A stretch of DNA of 36,266 nucleotides from Bacillus sp. V5-8f (GTDB lineage Bacteria > Bacillota > Bacilli > Bacillales > DSM-1321): positions 1 through 36,266 of the forward strand of contig NZ_PGUW01000014.1 of NCBI RefSeq assembly GCF_002863565.1. Direction: 5' to 3'. Made by a program: the position numbers and the translations under genes. Shown here in pieces: positions 27,351 through 36,263 of this stretch. The first letter of the stretch is position 1; each line of letters starts with the position of its first letter. The notes beneath the pieces are model-generated. The model made no database searches, was not told the DNA's origin, and saw only the letters and a program-made list of their open reading frames with translations.

Positions 27351-28295
27351 TTGTATAATGGAAGAAAGATTGCCGAAGGAGGAGCACTGTTAGCTCTTTT
27401 TAGCATTTTATTATTTTTGTCCGTTCAAATTCCCTTATTGGGTATGCCTTTATTTTTCTTTTTGCCAATACCTTTTATCTTGACAGCCGTTAAGCATGAT
27501 CTTGGGTGGTCCATTGGGTTTCTTGTAGTGGCATGTTGCCTGTCAGCATTGTTTGGCACAATTTCTGCGATTCCGATGACTTTACTAACGGGAGCAACAG
27601 GAGTTACCATCGGGGCTTTAATCAGAAGAGATAAACCTGCTTATATGGTTTATATCGGAGCAGTCCTGATTCTTATTATTGGAATCATGGCAATGTACGG
27701 GGCAGCAGCCTGGTTCTTCAATGTCAATTTCATAGAAGACTTTATTCGCTTGTTAAGGGAGTCTGTTAGGAGGTCCATGGATATGATGGCCGCTATGGGC
27801 CAAGAAGTGCCTGAAACCCTTACCAAACAGTTTAACGATTGGGTTACTATGTTGAATACTTTATTGCCAGCTTTATTGGTCACGACTGCGATGGTAATGG
27901 CCGGTCTTATATTCCTTGCCTCCCACCCATTTATCAAAAGATTCAGCGAGAAGAAAGTTTCATGGCCTCCATTTAGAGAACTTCAACTCCCCAAAAGTCT
28001 TTTGTGGTATTATTTAATTACAATGGTAGCTGGTTTTTTTCTACGGCCGGAAGACGGCAGTTATTTCTACATGGTGATTGCCAATCTTCTCTTGGTTTTG
28101 CAGCTATTGATGCTCATTCAAGGGTACTCTCTGTTGTTTTTCTTTAGCCATATAAAAGGCTGGGCCAAGGTGGTTCCCGTTCTGATTCTGGTCTTTTCTC
28201 TATTGTTGCCGTTCATACAGGCGTTTGTCCGAATCGCTGGGATCATTGATTTAGGTTTTCCAATTAGGGATGTCCTTCGAAAAAAACAGCAATGA
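27351..28295 (+). CDS. yybS: YybS, DUF2232 membrane protein
   Basis: 314 aa. It matches YybS (DUF2232), a multi-pass membrane protein always found just before gdpP in Bacillus. About eight membrane segments: the first pair near residues 10-48 (GGALLALFSILLFL, PLFFFLPIPFILTAV), others near 52-92, 100-125, 165-190, 215-232, 240-265 and 270-290. A soluble loop lies at about 128-165. The start is TTG 27351 with only a weak site upstream; no in-frame ATG precedes the conserved region. Function is not known; its place suggests a link with c-di-AMP turnover or ribosomal protein bL9. Confidence 0.88.
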   Translation: MYNGRKIAEGGALLALFSILLFLSVQIPLLGMPLFFFLPIPFILTAVKHDLGWSIGFLVVACCLSALFGTISAIPMTLLTGATGVTIGALIRRDKPAYMVYIGAVLILIIGIMAMYGAAAWFFNVNFIEDFIRLLRESVRRSMDMMAAMGQEVPETLTKQFNDWVTMLNTLLPALLVTTAMVMAGLIFLASHPFIKRFSEKKVSWPPFRELQLPKSLLWYYLITMVAGFFLRPEDGSYFYMVIANLLLVLQLLMLIQGYSLLFFFSHIKGWAKVVPVLILVFSLLLPFIQAFVRIAGIIDLGFPIRDVLRKKQQ

Positions 28296-28345
28296 TCGGT
28301 TATCATAAATTATGTTAATTAGACATGCTTTTAGGAGCTGAAAAT

Positions 28346-30316
28346 ATGCCATCTTTTCTACAGAAGCAGTCTATTAGGTATCCCATTTATGGCTTGCTTG
28401 GTGCAACGCTCGCACTTGTTGGAGTTGTTGCCTATTATTCCTGGTGGATTGCTTTAATAGGGCTTGTGCTTCTATTTGTATTATTCTTCTTGGTGCTCAG
28501 GATTGAATATAAAAACCGCCGCGAAACGGAAGAATATATTTCTACTTTATCTTACCGGCTGAAAAAAGTGGGCGAAGAGGCACTTCTTGAAATGCCAATT
28601 GGGATTATGCTCATTAACGATGACTATTATATCGAGTGGACGAATCCTTTTTTGGCCTCCTGTTTTGACGAGGATTCACTGGTAGGCAGGTCGTTGTATG
28701 ATGTTGCAGAATCCATTGTGCCACTGATTAAACAAGAAGTGGAAACGGAGACCATCACGCTTCGCGCACGAAAATTCAAAGTGATCCATAAAAGGGAAGA
28801 ACGGCTGCTCTATTTCTTTGATGTGACCGAACAGGTCGAAATTGAACAGCTTTACGAGGATGAACGTACAGCACTCGCCTTTATTGCTCTGGATAATTAT
28901 GATGAATTGACACAGGGAATGGATGACCAGCGAAAAAGCAGCCTGAATAGCCTGGTCACCTCCCTTTTGGACAAATGGGCCAAGGATAACGGAGTATTTT
29001 TTAAACGAACTTCTTCGGACCGGTTCATGGCCGTATTTAATGAAAGTATCCTTCAGCTGCTTGAAAAAGGAAAGTTCTCGATTCTCGACGAAATCAGGGA
29101 AACGACAGCAAAGCAAAATGTTTCTCTTACATTAAGCATCGGTGTCGGATCTGGTGTTTCCTCCCTGCCAGAATTGGGTACACTCGCACAGTCCAGCCTA
29201 GATTTAGCTCTTGGAAGGGGCGGTGATCAGGTTGCTATTAAATTGGTTAATGGGAAAGTAAAATTCTTTGGCGGGAAAACCAATCCAATGGAAAAGCGGA
29301 CTAGGGTCCGTGCCCGTGTGATATCCCATGCACTTAAGGATATCGTTCTCGACAGTGACAAAGTCATTGTCATGGGACATAAGCATCCGGATATGGATGC
29401 GGTGGGATCCGCCATCGGGATTACCAAAGTAGCCCAAATGAATGAGCGCGATGCCTACATCGTCATAAATTTTAACGAGCTCGATACAGGGGTCCGCCGA
29501 TTAGTGGAAGAAACAAAGAATAAACCTGAGCTGTTTGACCGTTTCATCACACCTGAGGAAGCATTTGAGATGATTACAGACGAAACCCTTCTTGTGGTTG
29601 TCGATACCCATAAACCGTCCATGCTAATTGAGGAACGGCTGCTAAACCGGGTCGATAAAGTGGTAGTGATTGACCATCACAGGCGGGGGGAAGAATTTAT
29701 CAACAATGCGTTGCTCGTTTATATGGAACCCTATGCATCGTCTACGGCCGAGCTAGTCACGGAGCTTTTGGAATACCAGCCGAAGCGGAGCAAGATCGAC
29801 ATGCTTGAATCGACGGCTTTGCTGGCAGGTATCATTGTCGATACTAAGAGCTTCACACTCAGGACAGGATCACGAACCTTTGATGCAGCCTCTTATTTAC
29901 GGGCACATGGAGCCGATACTGTTCTAGTCCAAAAGTTTCTGAAAGAAGATGTGGATACGTATATTAAGCGGTCTAAATTGATTGAAACAGTCTCTTACTA
30001 TAAAAACGGGGTTGCAATTGCAAAGGGAACACCTGACGATTTATATCACCAGGTTTTAATTGCCCAGGCGGCAGATACCCTTTTGACCATGGATGGAGTA
30101 TCGGCCTCCTTTGTGATTGCAAAACGTACTGAAGATATGGTTAGCATCAGCGCGCGCTCCCTTGGGGACATCAATGTACAAATTATAATGGAAATGCTGG
30201 ATGGCGGAGGGCACTTAACAAATGCGGCCACGCAGCTCTACACATCTATTGAGGAAGCGGAAGAACGATTAAAAACAGCGATTAATGAATATTTAGAAGG
30301 AGGACAAAGTGAATGA
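28346..30316 (+). CDS. gdpP: c-di-AMP phosphodiesterase GdpP
   Basis: 656 aa (B. subtilis YybT). GdpP hydrolyses cyclic-di-AMP to pApA and so controls osmotic balance and beta-lactam tolerance. Domains in order: two membrane helices (about residues 12-50), a PAS-type sensor, a degenerate GGDEF domain lacking the GGDEF motif, then DHH with [22 protein letters not shown] and VIDHHRRG, and DHHA1 with GGGHLTNAA. All DHH metal ligands seem present. The start is ATG 28346 after TAGGAG; an upstream in-frame ATG (28325) has no ribosome binding site. Its stop overlaps the rplI start as ATGA. Confidence 0.96.
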   Translation: MPSFLQKQSIRYPIYGLLGATLALVGVVAYYSWWIALIGLVLLFVLFFLVLRIEYKNRRETEEYISTLSYRLKKVGEEALLEMPIGIMLINDDYYIEWTNPFLASCFDEDSLVGRSLYDVAESIVPLIKQEVETETITLRARKFKVIHKREERLLYFFDVTEQVEIEQLYEDERTALAFIALDNYDELTQGMDDQRKSSLNSLVTSLLDKWAKDNGVFFKRTSSDRFMAVFNESILQLLEKGKFSILDEIRETTAKQNVSLTLSIGVGSGVSSLPELGTLAQSSLDLALGRGGDQVAIKLVNGKVKFFGGKTNPMEKRTRVRARVISHALKDIVLDSDKVIVMGHKHPDMDAVGSAIGITKVAQMNERDAYIVINFNELDTGVRRLVEETKNKPELFDRFITPEEAFEMITDETLLVVVDTHKPSMLIEERLLNRVDKVVVIDHHRRGEEFINNALLVYMEPYASSTAELVTELLEYQPKRSKIDMLESTALLAGIIVDTKSFTLRTGSRTFDAASYLRAHGADTVLVQKFLKEDVDTYIKRSKLIETVSYYKNGVAIAKGTPDDLYHQVLIAQAADTLLTMDGVSASFVIAKRTEDMVSISARSLGDINVQIIMEMLDGGGHLTNAATQLYTSIEEAEERLKTAINEYLEGGQSE

Positions 30317-30762
30317 AAGTCATTTTTTTAAAGGATGTAAAAGGAAAAGGTAAAAAAGGGGAAGTAAAGAATGTGTCTGATGGCTATGCGCAAAACTTCC
30401 TTCTAAAACAAGGATTAGCTGTTGAAGCTTCTAATGCGAATATGAAAGCATTGGAAGCACAACAGAATAAACAGAAAGTTGTAGCAGCTGAAGAGCTTGA
30501 ACAGGCCAAGGAACTAAAGGAAACACTTGAAAAGCTTACTGTTGAGCTACAAGCAAAAGCCGGAGAGGGCGGCCGCCTTTTCGGTTCTATTACAACAAAG
30601 CAAATTGCTGAGGAACTCCAAAAGAAACATAAAATCAAAATTGATAAGCGCAAAATGGATCTTAGTGAAGGAATTCGCACCCTTGGCCATACGAAGTTTC
30701 CGGTAAAATTGCATCCTGAAGTTACGGCAACTCTTACAGTTCATGTTAAAGAAATTAACTAA
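30313..30762 (+). CDS. rplI: Ribosomal protein bL9
   Basis: 149 aa. bL9 bridges distant parts of the large subunit. The N-terminal domain [20 protein letters not shown] is followed by a long charged helix (about 42-75, rich in Glu/Lys/Ala), then the C-terminal domain with [23 protein letters not shown] lies nine bases before the ATG, inside the end of gdpP. It ends the yybS-gdpP-rplI unit. Confidence 0.97.
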   Translation: MKVIFLKDVKGKGKKGEVKNVSDGYAQNFLLKQGLAVEASNANMKALEAQQNKQKVVAAEELEQAKELKETLEKLTVELQAKAGEGGRLFGSITTKQIAEELQKKHKIKIDKRKMDLSEGIRTLGHTKFPVKLHPEVTATLTVHVKEIN

Positions 30763-30812
30763 TTTTAGTTCTTTTCTATGGGAATAAAACTAGTTAAAAT
30801 AGAATGTAAAGG

Positions 30813-30851
30813 AAAAATGTGATTGGGCGTTATGTCCTATCACATTTTTTT
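30813..30851 (+). terminator. Rho-independent terminator of rplI
   Basis: An 11-bp stem AAAAATGTGAT/ATCACATTTTT (30813-30823 with 30839-30849) and a T-run, 50 bases past the stop. Confidence 0.9.
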
Positions 30852-30936
30852 ACGCTAATAATAATTTGCATATGTTTTATATACAGAGGTTTTACATTAT
30901 AACAATCCCTTTCCTGTGAAAAAGGAGGTTAGTAGA

Positions 30937-32301
30937 GTGAATGAATTATTTCAAGATCGCCTCCCGCCGCAAAATATTGAAGCCGAACAAGCGGTGATTG
31001 GAGCCATTTTCTTAGAGCCTTCTGCTCTTACTCTTACGTCTGAAATCCTCATTCCTGAAGATTTTTACCGGAGTTCCCATCAAAAGATCTTTAATGTCAT
31101 GATCAAGCTGAACGACCTTGGAAAAGCAGTAGATTTGATTACGGTCACTGAAGAGCTGGCGGCCTCCAAAACTTTGGAAGAAGTAGGAGGAGTCTCGTAT
31201 TTGAGCGAGTTGGCAGGGTCCGTACCGACTGCTGCCAATATCGAATATTATGCACGGATTGTCGAAGAGAAGTCGTTATTACGTAGATTGATCCGCACCG
31301 CTACAAATATAGCCCAGGAAGGCTACAGCCGGGAAGATGAGGTAGAAAGCCTGTTAGGGGAAGCGGAAAAGAATATTATGGAAGTGGCGCAGCGAAAAAA
31401 TGCGGGTGCCTTCCAAAATATCAAGGATGTATTGGTTAAAACCTATGACAATATCGAGGTGTTAACCAACCGAAAAGGGGATATCACTGGTATCCCGACT
31501 GGATTTACAGAGCTTGACCGGATGACAGCGGGCTTTCAGCGTAACGATTTGATCATTGTAGCCGCTCGTCCCTCCGTGGGTAAAACGGCTTTCGCTTTGA
31601 ATATTGCCCAAAATGTGGCTACGAAAACGGAAGAGAACGTAGCGATTTTTAGCCTTGAGATGGGTGCTGAACAGCTTGTCATGCGTATGCTATGTGCCGA
31701 GGGCAATATCAACGCCCAGAATCTCCGGACAGGTTCGTTGACGGATGAAGATTGGCGCAAGCTGACTATGGCAATGGGAAGTTTATCAAATGCGGGTATC
31801 TATATTGATGATACGCCCGGAGTACGAATTGGAGACATCCGTTCCAAGTGCCGCCGTCTAAAGCAGGAACAGGGGCTTGGGATGATCTTGATTGATTATC
31901 TGCAGCTGATCCAGGGTAATGGCAGATCCGGCGAGAATCGACAGCAGGAGGTATCTGAAATTTCCCGTTCTTTAAAGGCACTGGCCCGTGAACTTCAGGT
32001 GCCTGTTATTGCCTTATCCCAGCTTTCTCGTGGTGTGGAACAGCGTCAGGATAAACGCCCGATGATGTCCGATATCCGTGAATCGGGAAGTATTGAGCAG
32101 GATGCTGACATTGTAGCTTTCTTGTACCGTGATGACTATTATGATAAGGAATCGGAAAATAAAAATATTATTGAAATTATCATTGCCAAGCAGCGTAACG
32201 GCCCGGTTGGAACAGTATCCTTGGCGTTTGTGAAGGAATACAATAAATTTGTGAATCTTGAAACACGCTTTGATGACTCGGGAATGCCACCGGGGGCATA
32301 A
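30937..32301 (+). CDS. dnaB: Replicative DNA helicase (DnaB family; DnaC in B. subtilis)
   Basis: 454 aa, the hexameric helicase that unwinds DNA at the fork. The N-terminal primase-binding domain (RLPPQNIEAEQAVIGAIFL) is followed by the RecA-like motor: Walker A AARPSVGKTAFAL, Walker B MILIDYLQLIQG, and the motif VPVIALSQLSRGVEQR with the arginine finger region. The C-terminus MPPGA is standard. GTG 30937 lies six bases after AAAGGAGG; the GTG at 30916 is before this site and rejected. B. subtilis names this gene dnaC. It stands alone with a terminator after it. Confidence 0.97.
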   Translation: MNELFQDRLPPQNIEAEQAVIGAIFLEPSALTLTSEILIPEDFYRSSHQKIFNVMIKLNDLGKAVDLITVTEELAASKTLEEVGGVSYLSELAGSVPTAANIEYYARIVEEKSLLRRLIRTATNIAQEGYSREDEVESLLGEAEKNIMEVAQRKNAGAFQNIKDVLVKTYDNIEVLTNRKGDITGIPTGFTELDRMTAGFQRNDLIIVAARPSVGKTAFALNIAQNVATKTEENVAIFSLEMGAEQLVMRMLCAEGNINAQNLRTGSLTDEDWRKLTMAMGSLSNAGIYIDDTPGVRIGDIRSKCRRLKQEQGLGMILIDYLQLIQGNGRSGENRQQEVSEISRSLKALARELQVPVIALSQLSRGVEQRQDKRPMMSDIRESGSIEQDADIVAFLYRDDYYDKESENKNIIEIIIAKQRNGPVGTVSLAFVKEYNKFVNLETRFDDSGMPPGA

Positions 32302-32330
32302 TCAGTCATCCACCGCGTTTCAGTGGTGAA

Positions 32331-32375
32331 GCAAAAAACTATCCCTATTTTTATGCAGGGATGGTTTTTTGCTTT
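32331..32375 (+). terminator. Rho-independent terminator of the replicative helicase gene
   Basis: A 16-bp stem with one G-U pair (32331-32346 with 32357-32372), loop of 10 bases, T-run inside the 3' arm. Confidence 0.9.
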
Positions 32376-32511
32376 TACAAAGGCAACGCAGCATGTAAGA
32401 GAAATTAATAGATAAAATGTTATGGATGTTACACCTTGCATTTCATATGAGCAGAAATGGGACTTGCCAAGGAACAGTCAATGGATATAGCATAAAAGAA
32501 ACAACGACATA

Positions 32512-32524
32512 ATTTACGAACAAA
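32512..32524 (+). promoter_or_regulatory. PurBox 1 (PurR operator) of purA
   Basis: ATTTACGAACAAA matches 11 of 13 positions of the PurR operator AWWWCCGAACWWT. It is the upstream member of an inverted pair 18 bases apart, the usual PurR arrangement. Confidence 0.72.
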
Positions 32525-32542
32525 TAAACAATTTAAATTTGT

Positions 32543-32555
32543 AATGTTCGGTTTT
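32543..32555 (-). promoter_or_regulatory. PurBox 2 (PurR operator) of purA
   Basis: Read on the minus strand, AAAACCGAACATT matches all 13 positions of AWWWCCGAACWWT. It ends 2 bases before the purA -35, so bound PurR could block RNA polymerase when PRPP is low. No purine riboswitch is seen. Confidence 0.82.
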
Positions 32556-32557
32556 TG

Positions 32558-32587
32558 TTGACTTTGTTACTGCAAAACTGATAAAAT
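32558..32587 (+). promoter_or_regulatory. purA promoter (SigA, extended -10)
   Basis: -35 TTGACT (32558-32563), an 18-base spacer and -10 TAAAAT (32582-32587) preceded by TGA. The leader of about 63 bases contains an ACCGG/CCGGT inverted repeat near 32606-32631 and the ribosome binding site. Confidence 0.75.
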
Positions 32588-32656
32588 GAGTTTGTTTGAT
32601 AAGAACCGGTTGTCCAGGCGGCACCGGTATTACGTGAAACTTTGGAGGTGCAACGC

Positions 32657-33949
32657 ATGACATCAGTAGTAGTAGTTGGAACACAATGGGGAGACGAAGG
32701 AAAAGGTAAAATAACGGACTTTTTATCAGAAAATGCGGAAGCGATTGCCCGTTACCAAGGGGGTAACAATGCCGGTCATACAATTAAGTTTGGCGGCGAG
32801 ACGTATAAGCTTCATCTCATTCCATCTGGAATTTTCTATAGTGATAAAATTTGTGTCATCGGAAACGGTATGGTGGTTGACCCGAAAGCGTTAGTGAATG
32901 AATTGAAATACCTCCACAGCCATGGTGTGACTACTGGTAATCTGCGCATCAGCAACAGGGCGCATGTGATCCTTCCTTACCACTTAAAGCTTGATGAAGT
33001 GGAAGAAGAGCGTAAAGGCGCTAATAAAATTGGTACCACGAAAAAAGGAATTGGACCGGCTTATATGGATAAAGCGGCAAGAATCGGAATTCGGATGGCC
33101 GACCTTTTGGACCGGGAAGTATTTGAAGAAAAGCTTGCTCATAATCTAGAAGAAAAAAACCGGCTCCTGGAACGTTTTTATGAGACAGATGGCTTTAAGA
33201 TTGAAGATATTCTTGATGAATATTATGAATACGGCCAGCAGGTTAAACAGTATGTATGCGATACATCAGTGGTATTGAATGATGCACTTGATGAGGGCCG
33301 CCGTGTCTTGTTTGAAGGGGCCCAAGGTGTAATGCTTGATATCGACCAAGGGACATATCCGTTTGTCACTTCTTCAAATCCAGTTGCAGGCGGTGTCACA
33401 ATTGGTTCAGGCGTTGGTCCTACCAAGATCAATCATGTTGTTGGGGTTTGCAAAGCGTATACCACCCGTGTTGGTGACGGACCATTCCCTACGGAATTGG
33501 ACAATGAAATCGGTAACCAAATCCGTGAAGTCGGCCGTGAGTACGGAACGACAACTGGGCGTGCACGCCGTGTTGGCTGGTTTGACTCCGTTGTAGTCCG
33601 CCATGCGCGCCGGGTGAGCGGGATCACTGATTTATCGTTGAACTCTATTGATGTGCTTACTGGAATTGAATCTTTGAAAATTTGCGTCGCTTATAAATAC
33701 CAGGGAGAAATCATCGAAGAGTTTCCAGCAAGCCTAAAGGTACTTTCTGAATGTGAGCCTGTATATGAAGAGCTTCCAGGATGGACAGAAGACATCACAG
33801 GCTGCAGGTCACTTGACGAACTTCCTGAAAATGCCCGCCACTATATTGAACGTGTTTCACAATTAACTGGCATTCCATTATCGATTTTCTCTGTGGGGCC
33901 TGACCGTACACAAACAAATGTAGTAAAAAGCCCTTGGCGCCAGATATAA
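32657..33949 (+). CDS. purA: Adenylosuccinate synthetase
   Basis: 430 aa. PurA joins IMP and aspartate with GTP to form adenylosuccinate, the first committed step to AMP. The N-terminal GTP-binding loop [12 protein letters not shown] is followed by the catalytic NNAGHTI segment. Other family segments are [52 protein letters not shown] and the end [18 protein letters not shown] lies six bases before ATG 32657; the in-frame TTG at 32642 precedes this site. Alone in its unit and likely repressed by PurR through the two boxes upstream. Confidence 0.97.
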   Translation: MTSVVVVGTQWGDEGKGKITDFLSENAEAIARYQGGNNAGHTIKFGGETYKLHLIPSGIFYSDKICVIGNGMVVDPKALVNELKYLHSHGVTTGNLRISNRAHVILPYHLKLDEVEEERKGANKIGTTKKGIGPAYMDKAARIGIRMADLLDREVFEEKLAHNLEEKNRLLERFYETDGFKIEDILDEYYEYGQQVKQYVCDTSVVLNDALDEGRRVLFEGAQGVMLDIDQGTYPFVTSSNPVAGGVTIGSGVGPTKINHVVGVCKAYTTRVGDGPFPTELDNEIGNQIREVGREYGTTTGRARRVGWFDSVVVRHARRVSGITDLSLNSIDVLTGIESLKICVAYKYQGEIIEEFPASLKVLSECEPVYEELPGWTEDITGCRSLDELPENARHYIERVSQLTGIPLSIFSVGPDRTQTNVVKSPWRQI

Positions 33950-33957
33950 AAGCCTGC

Positions 33958-33987
33958 GGAACTGCTATTTTGGCAGTTCCTTTTTTT
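33958..33987 (+). terminator. Rho-independent terminator of purA
   Basis: An 8-bp perfect stem GGAACTGC/GCAGTTCC (33958-33965 with 33973-33980), 7-base loop, then seven T. Confidence 0.92.
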
Positions 33988-34063
33988 AATGGTAAAACTT
34001 ACGAAACCCTATTTCTGGTAATGCGTAATATATAATATCCAGATTATGAATTGAGGTAGGATC

Positions 34064-34253
34064 ATGGAAAAGACGATGCTTGAATATCGACCACGGTTCT
34101 TATTATTATGGTGGAAAATACTATAAGTCTAAATCACTGCTCAATAAGGCGACGGGATTTTCTGCCTATCAAAAAAATTACAAATCCGGAATAGGAAGCG
34201 GCTCCAAAGGTGGGTTTTTCGGTGAAAAACTGCAAACAGAGCTGGAGAAATGA
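34064..34253 (+). pseudogene. Frameshifted small Gly/Tyr/Lys-rich protein gene
   Basis: ATG 34064, with GAGGTAGG upstream, opens a frame that stops after 20 codons. A second frame, from 34089 to a TGA at 34251-34253, reads DHGSYYYGGKYYKSKSLLNK and then a Gly/Ser-rich tail ending KGGFFGEKLQTELEK, which looks like a real protein: low-complexity, Tyr/Gly/Lys-rich, stop in ATGA overlap with the next gene. Joining them needs one base removed (or two added) between the ATG and 34089. In E. coli a Gly-rich DUF1190 protein (YgiB/YjfM) sits next to the same kind of ATP-grasp gene, with a similar GGF-type tail, so this may be an analogue. Whether it is a pseudogene or a sequencing error cannot be told here. 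Confidence 0.45.
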
Positions 34254-34722
34254 ACGGTATGATATCTATGGACAGATTCCTGACTTCTGGCATGATTTAT
34301 ACAACAGTGAATATGCATTGCTTGATATAAAGCTGGAAACGGTGGAACGGATTCAGGCAATACGCCGAGCGGCAGAGAACGCAGGAAGGATTTTTTTCAA
34401 AACGGCCCGTCTTCTTAGAATGCTAGATGATGAAACATTGATGAGACTTGGTTTTCCTCGGGAAACCCTTTCTTATACAAGGATAAAAACACTTGAACAA
34501 GAATCCGTGATTGCAAGGATTGATTTTGTTGTTAACGCGCGGGAAATAAAAGTAATGGAAATTAATTCAGACACCCCCACTTTCATTAAGGAAACCTTCC
34601 ACGTAAATAAGTATCTCTGTGCCCACTTGAACTATCAAAATTCGAATGAAGGATGTGAAGAAGAGTTGGCGGCAGCTATCCAGGAAGCCATTTTATCCGA
34701 ATTAAACAGGCAAAGAGGCTAA
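34222..34722 (+). pseudogene. Glutathionylspermidine-synthase-like protein, N-terminal part
   Basis: About 166 codons. The frame carries the start of a glutathionylspermidine-synthase-type ATP-grasp protein (E. coli YgiC/YjfC family): IPDFWHDLYNSEYALLDIKL, then a helical region and EINSDTPTFIKETFHVNKYL. It stops at TAA 34720-34722, where the matching C-terminal half continues in another frame (APVIIFTSHQEHEEDY from 34725 on). One missing base near 34705-34718 would join them. The start is also disturbed: ATG 34250 overlaps the upstream stop as ATGA but is out of frame; one more A after it would read MKRYDIYGQIPDFWHDL. A GTG at 34222 with AAAGGTGGG seven bases before could start this part as it stands. 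Reaction in Bacillus unknown. Confidence 0.7.
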
Positions 34723-34730
34723 CAGCACCT

Positions 34731-35507
34731 GTGATTATATTCACTTCACATCAGGAACATGAGGAGGATTACCTAACGACACGTTATTTAATGGATAGGT
34801 GCGGGTTTAAAGCACGGTATATTCCGCTTAGTGATCTCAAGCTTTTGGACGAAGACATAATGATGGACGGAGAATGTATAATGTCCCGAGGACTTTATAC
34901 ACCAGAAGGAAACAAGGTGGACGTTCTGTACCGCCAGACGTATCCCATTGAGCATCTAGCTGAAGACAGTGCCCCGGAAACAGGAGAGAGTGTAGGCAGT
35001 TTGCTTATGCAGCTTGCCCGGGAAAATGAACTTGGCATCATTAATCCGCCTTCAGCATTTTTACTGCAATCGAAAGCGGTTCAAGCATTAATCTGGGGCT
35101 TGCATGAAGATAAGAATGAATTTTTTACGGTTGAAGAACTTGCTATTATAGCAACCCACTTTTTGCCTACATACTTGGATCCCGACGTTTTTATCTCAGA
35201 GTCTTGTAAATATGTAAAGAAGCCATCATTCGGCCGTGAAGGCGATACAGTTGTGATATTCGACGAACAGAGCAACATGCATCTTCAGGACCGCCAACGT
35301 ACTTATGAAGACTCCCTTCCTGTTTTTCAAAAATTTATTCCACTTCCGGAATACGAAGTTAGAACAGATAGCGGCAGGAAAACAACCCATATTATGTATG
35401 GTTGTTTCCTGGTAAACGGTGCTGCAAGCGCCATAGGGATCAGAGCAGGCGGACAAATTACGGATAATGAGTCTTATTTTTTGCCCGTGGGTTTACAAAA
35501 AGAATAG
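34731..35507 (+). pseudogene. Glutathionylspermidine-synthase-like protein, C-terminal part
   Basis: 258 codons from GTG 34731, with no ribosome binding site before it. It continues the preceding ORF in the -1 frame. It holds the ATP-grasp active region: INPPSAFLLQSKAVQALIWG, KKPSFGREGDTVVIF (ATP-contacting Lys and Gly/Arg loop) and the C-terminal AIGIRAGGQITDNESYFLPV. Joined parts would make about 415 to 425 aa, near the family's usual length. The DUF350 gene starts 15 bases after its stop. The family joins a peptide to an amine using ATP, but the substrate in Gram-positives is not established. Probably broken unless frameshifting or a sequence error is involved. Confidence 0.72.
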
Positions 35508-35522
35508 GGGGATAAATAAAGA

Positions 35523-35939
35523 ATGAATGATATTATTTCGCTAGGCGCATTTTTGAATTTTTTGGCGCACGTGGGCACAGGCTTTTCCCTAATGATACTG
35601 GGTCTCATCGCCTTTGCGCTGACCACAAAATTTTCCGAGAGAAAACTGATTAAGGAAGGAAATCTAGCCGTTGCCTTGAAATTGTGGGGAAAAGCAATTG
35701 GCCTTGCCATTGTCATTTATACGGTATGGTCCGGAAGTATAAGCCTCATCGATGCAATTATCTGGGGGCTGGTGGGAATTGCAGCCCAAGTAATTGCTTA
35801 TTTAGTAATTGAATATATTCTTACCCCCTCCATTGATGTTGCTAAAAAAGTAGAAGAAGGGAACCTTGCAATTGGGTTCAGCCTGTTTTCAGCTTCTATT
35901 GTAGTGGGGATCATCGTTGCTGCCAGTTTGACATATTAA
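35523..35939 (+). CDS. DUF350 family membrane protein
   Basis: 138 aa. It matches DUF350 (E. coli YjfL type), small membrane proteins of unknown function often encoded with glutathionylspermidine-synthase-like genes. Four membrane segments: about residues 12-35 (TGFSLMILGLIAFAL), 55-75, 78-100 and 115-137, as two repeats each holding a charged KEGN/EEGNLA segment (KLIKEGNLAVALKLWGKAIG and KVEEGNLAIGFSLFSASI). GGGGGAT lies about 11 bases before the ATG. Unlike its two upstream partners it is intact. A terminator follows. Confidence 0.87.
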   Translation: MNDIISLGAFLNFLAHVGTGFSLMILGLIAFALTTKFSERKLIKEGNLAVALKLWGKAIGLAIVIYTVWSGSISLIDAIIWGLVGIAAQVIAYLVIEYILTPSIDVAKKVEEGNLAIGFSLFSASIVVGIIVAASLTY

Positions 35940-35948
35940 CAAATATGG

Positions 35949-35977
35949 GGCACACGGAAATTTTACGGTGCCTTTTT
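35949..35977 (+). terminator. Rho-independent terminator of the DUF350 gene
   Basis: Stem GGCAC/GTGCC (35949-35953 with 35968-35972) with a 14-base loop, then TTTTT. Short stem but in the right place. Confidence 0.7.
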
Positions 35978-35985
35978 ACTTTCTC

Positions 35986-36013
35986 TTTAAAATAAAATAA
36001 ATTTTATTTTAAA
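35986..36013. repeat. AT-only palindrome
   Basis: TTTAAAATAAAA and TTTTATTTTAAA flank a 4-base TAAA loop, a perfect 12-bp inverted repeat made only of A and T. It lies between the DUF350 terminator and the tRNA promoter. It may be a second, bidirectional terminator or an UP-like element for the tRNA promoter. Confidence 0.5.
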
Positions 36014-36019
36014 ATACTA

Positions 36020-36049
36020 TTGCCTAACCTTCCTATTCTATGATATTAT
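36020..36049 (+). promoter_or_regulatory. Promoter of the tRNA cluster (SigA)
   Basis: -35 TTGCCT (36020-36025), an 18-base spacer and -10 TATTAT (36044-36049) preceded by TGA (extended -10). It would start about 50 bases before tRNA-Lys, preceded by very AT-rich DNA. Confidence 0.65.
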
Positions 36050-36106
36050 CAAAAGCGTCGTCACAACAGGAAATACATAAACAGAAACGACACCATTTAT
36101 ATTACC

Positions 36107-36182
36107 GAGCCATTAGCTCAGTCGGTAGAGCATCTGACTTTTAATCAGAGGGTCGAAGGTTCGAGTCCTTCATGGCTCACCA
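36107..36182 (+). tRNA. tRNA-Lys (anticodon TTT)
   Basis: Acceptor stem GAGCCAT/ATGGCTC, D-arm TTAGCTCAGTCGGTAGAGC, anticodon stem-loop TCTGA-CTTTTAA-TCAGA with anticodon TTT, T-arm GAAGGTTCGAGTCCTTC. The 3' CCA is encoded in the DNA (36180-36182). 73 bases without CCA. Confidence 0.97.
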
Positions 36183-36191
36183 TTTATAGAT

Positions 36192-36263
36192 GGCCCCTTG
36201 GTCAAGCGGTTAAGACACCGCCCTTTCACGGCGGTAACACGGGTTCGAATCCCGTAGGGGTCA
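36192..36263 (+). tRNA. tRNA-Glu (anticodon TTC)
   Basis: Acceptor stem GGCCCCT/AGGGGTC (one G-T pair), D-arm TGGTCAAGCGGTTAAGACA, anticodon stem-loop CCGCC-CTTTCAC-GGCGG with anticodon TTC, T-arm CGGGTTCGAATCCCG. The next bases are CTA, so CCA is not encoded and must be added after transcription. It lies 9 bases after tRNA-Lys; the cluster may go on beyond the window. Confidence 0.95.

Noticed and set aside
32626..32641. parS-like ACGTGAAACT before purA
   Set aside because: Only one half of the palindrome is right; at least three mismatches in the other half.
32588..32656. Purine riboswitch in the purA leader
   Set aside because: The leader is only about 63 bases and lacks the three-way junction and conserved loops; PurBoxes explain the regulation.
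34250..34330. ATG 34250 as a separate gene start
   Set aside because: Its frame stops after about 27 codons and overlaps the conserved ATP-grasp frame; it is better read as the displaced start of that gene.
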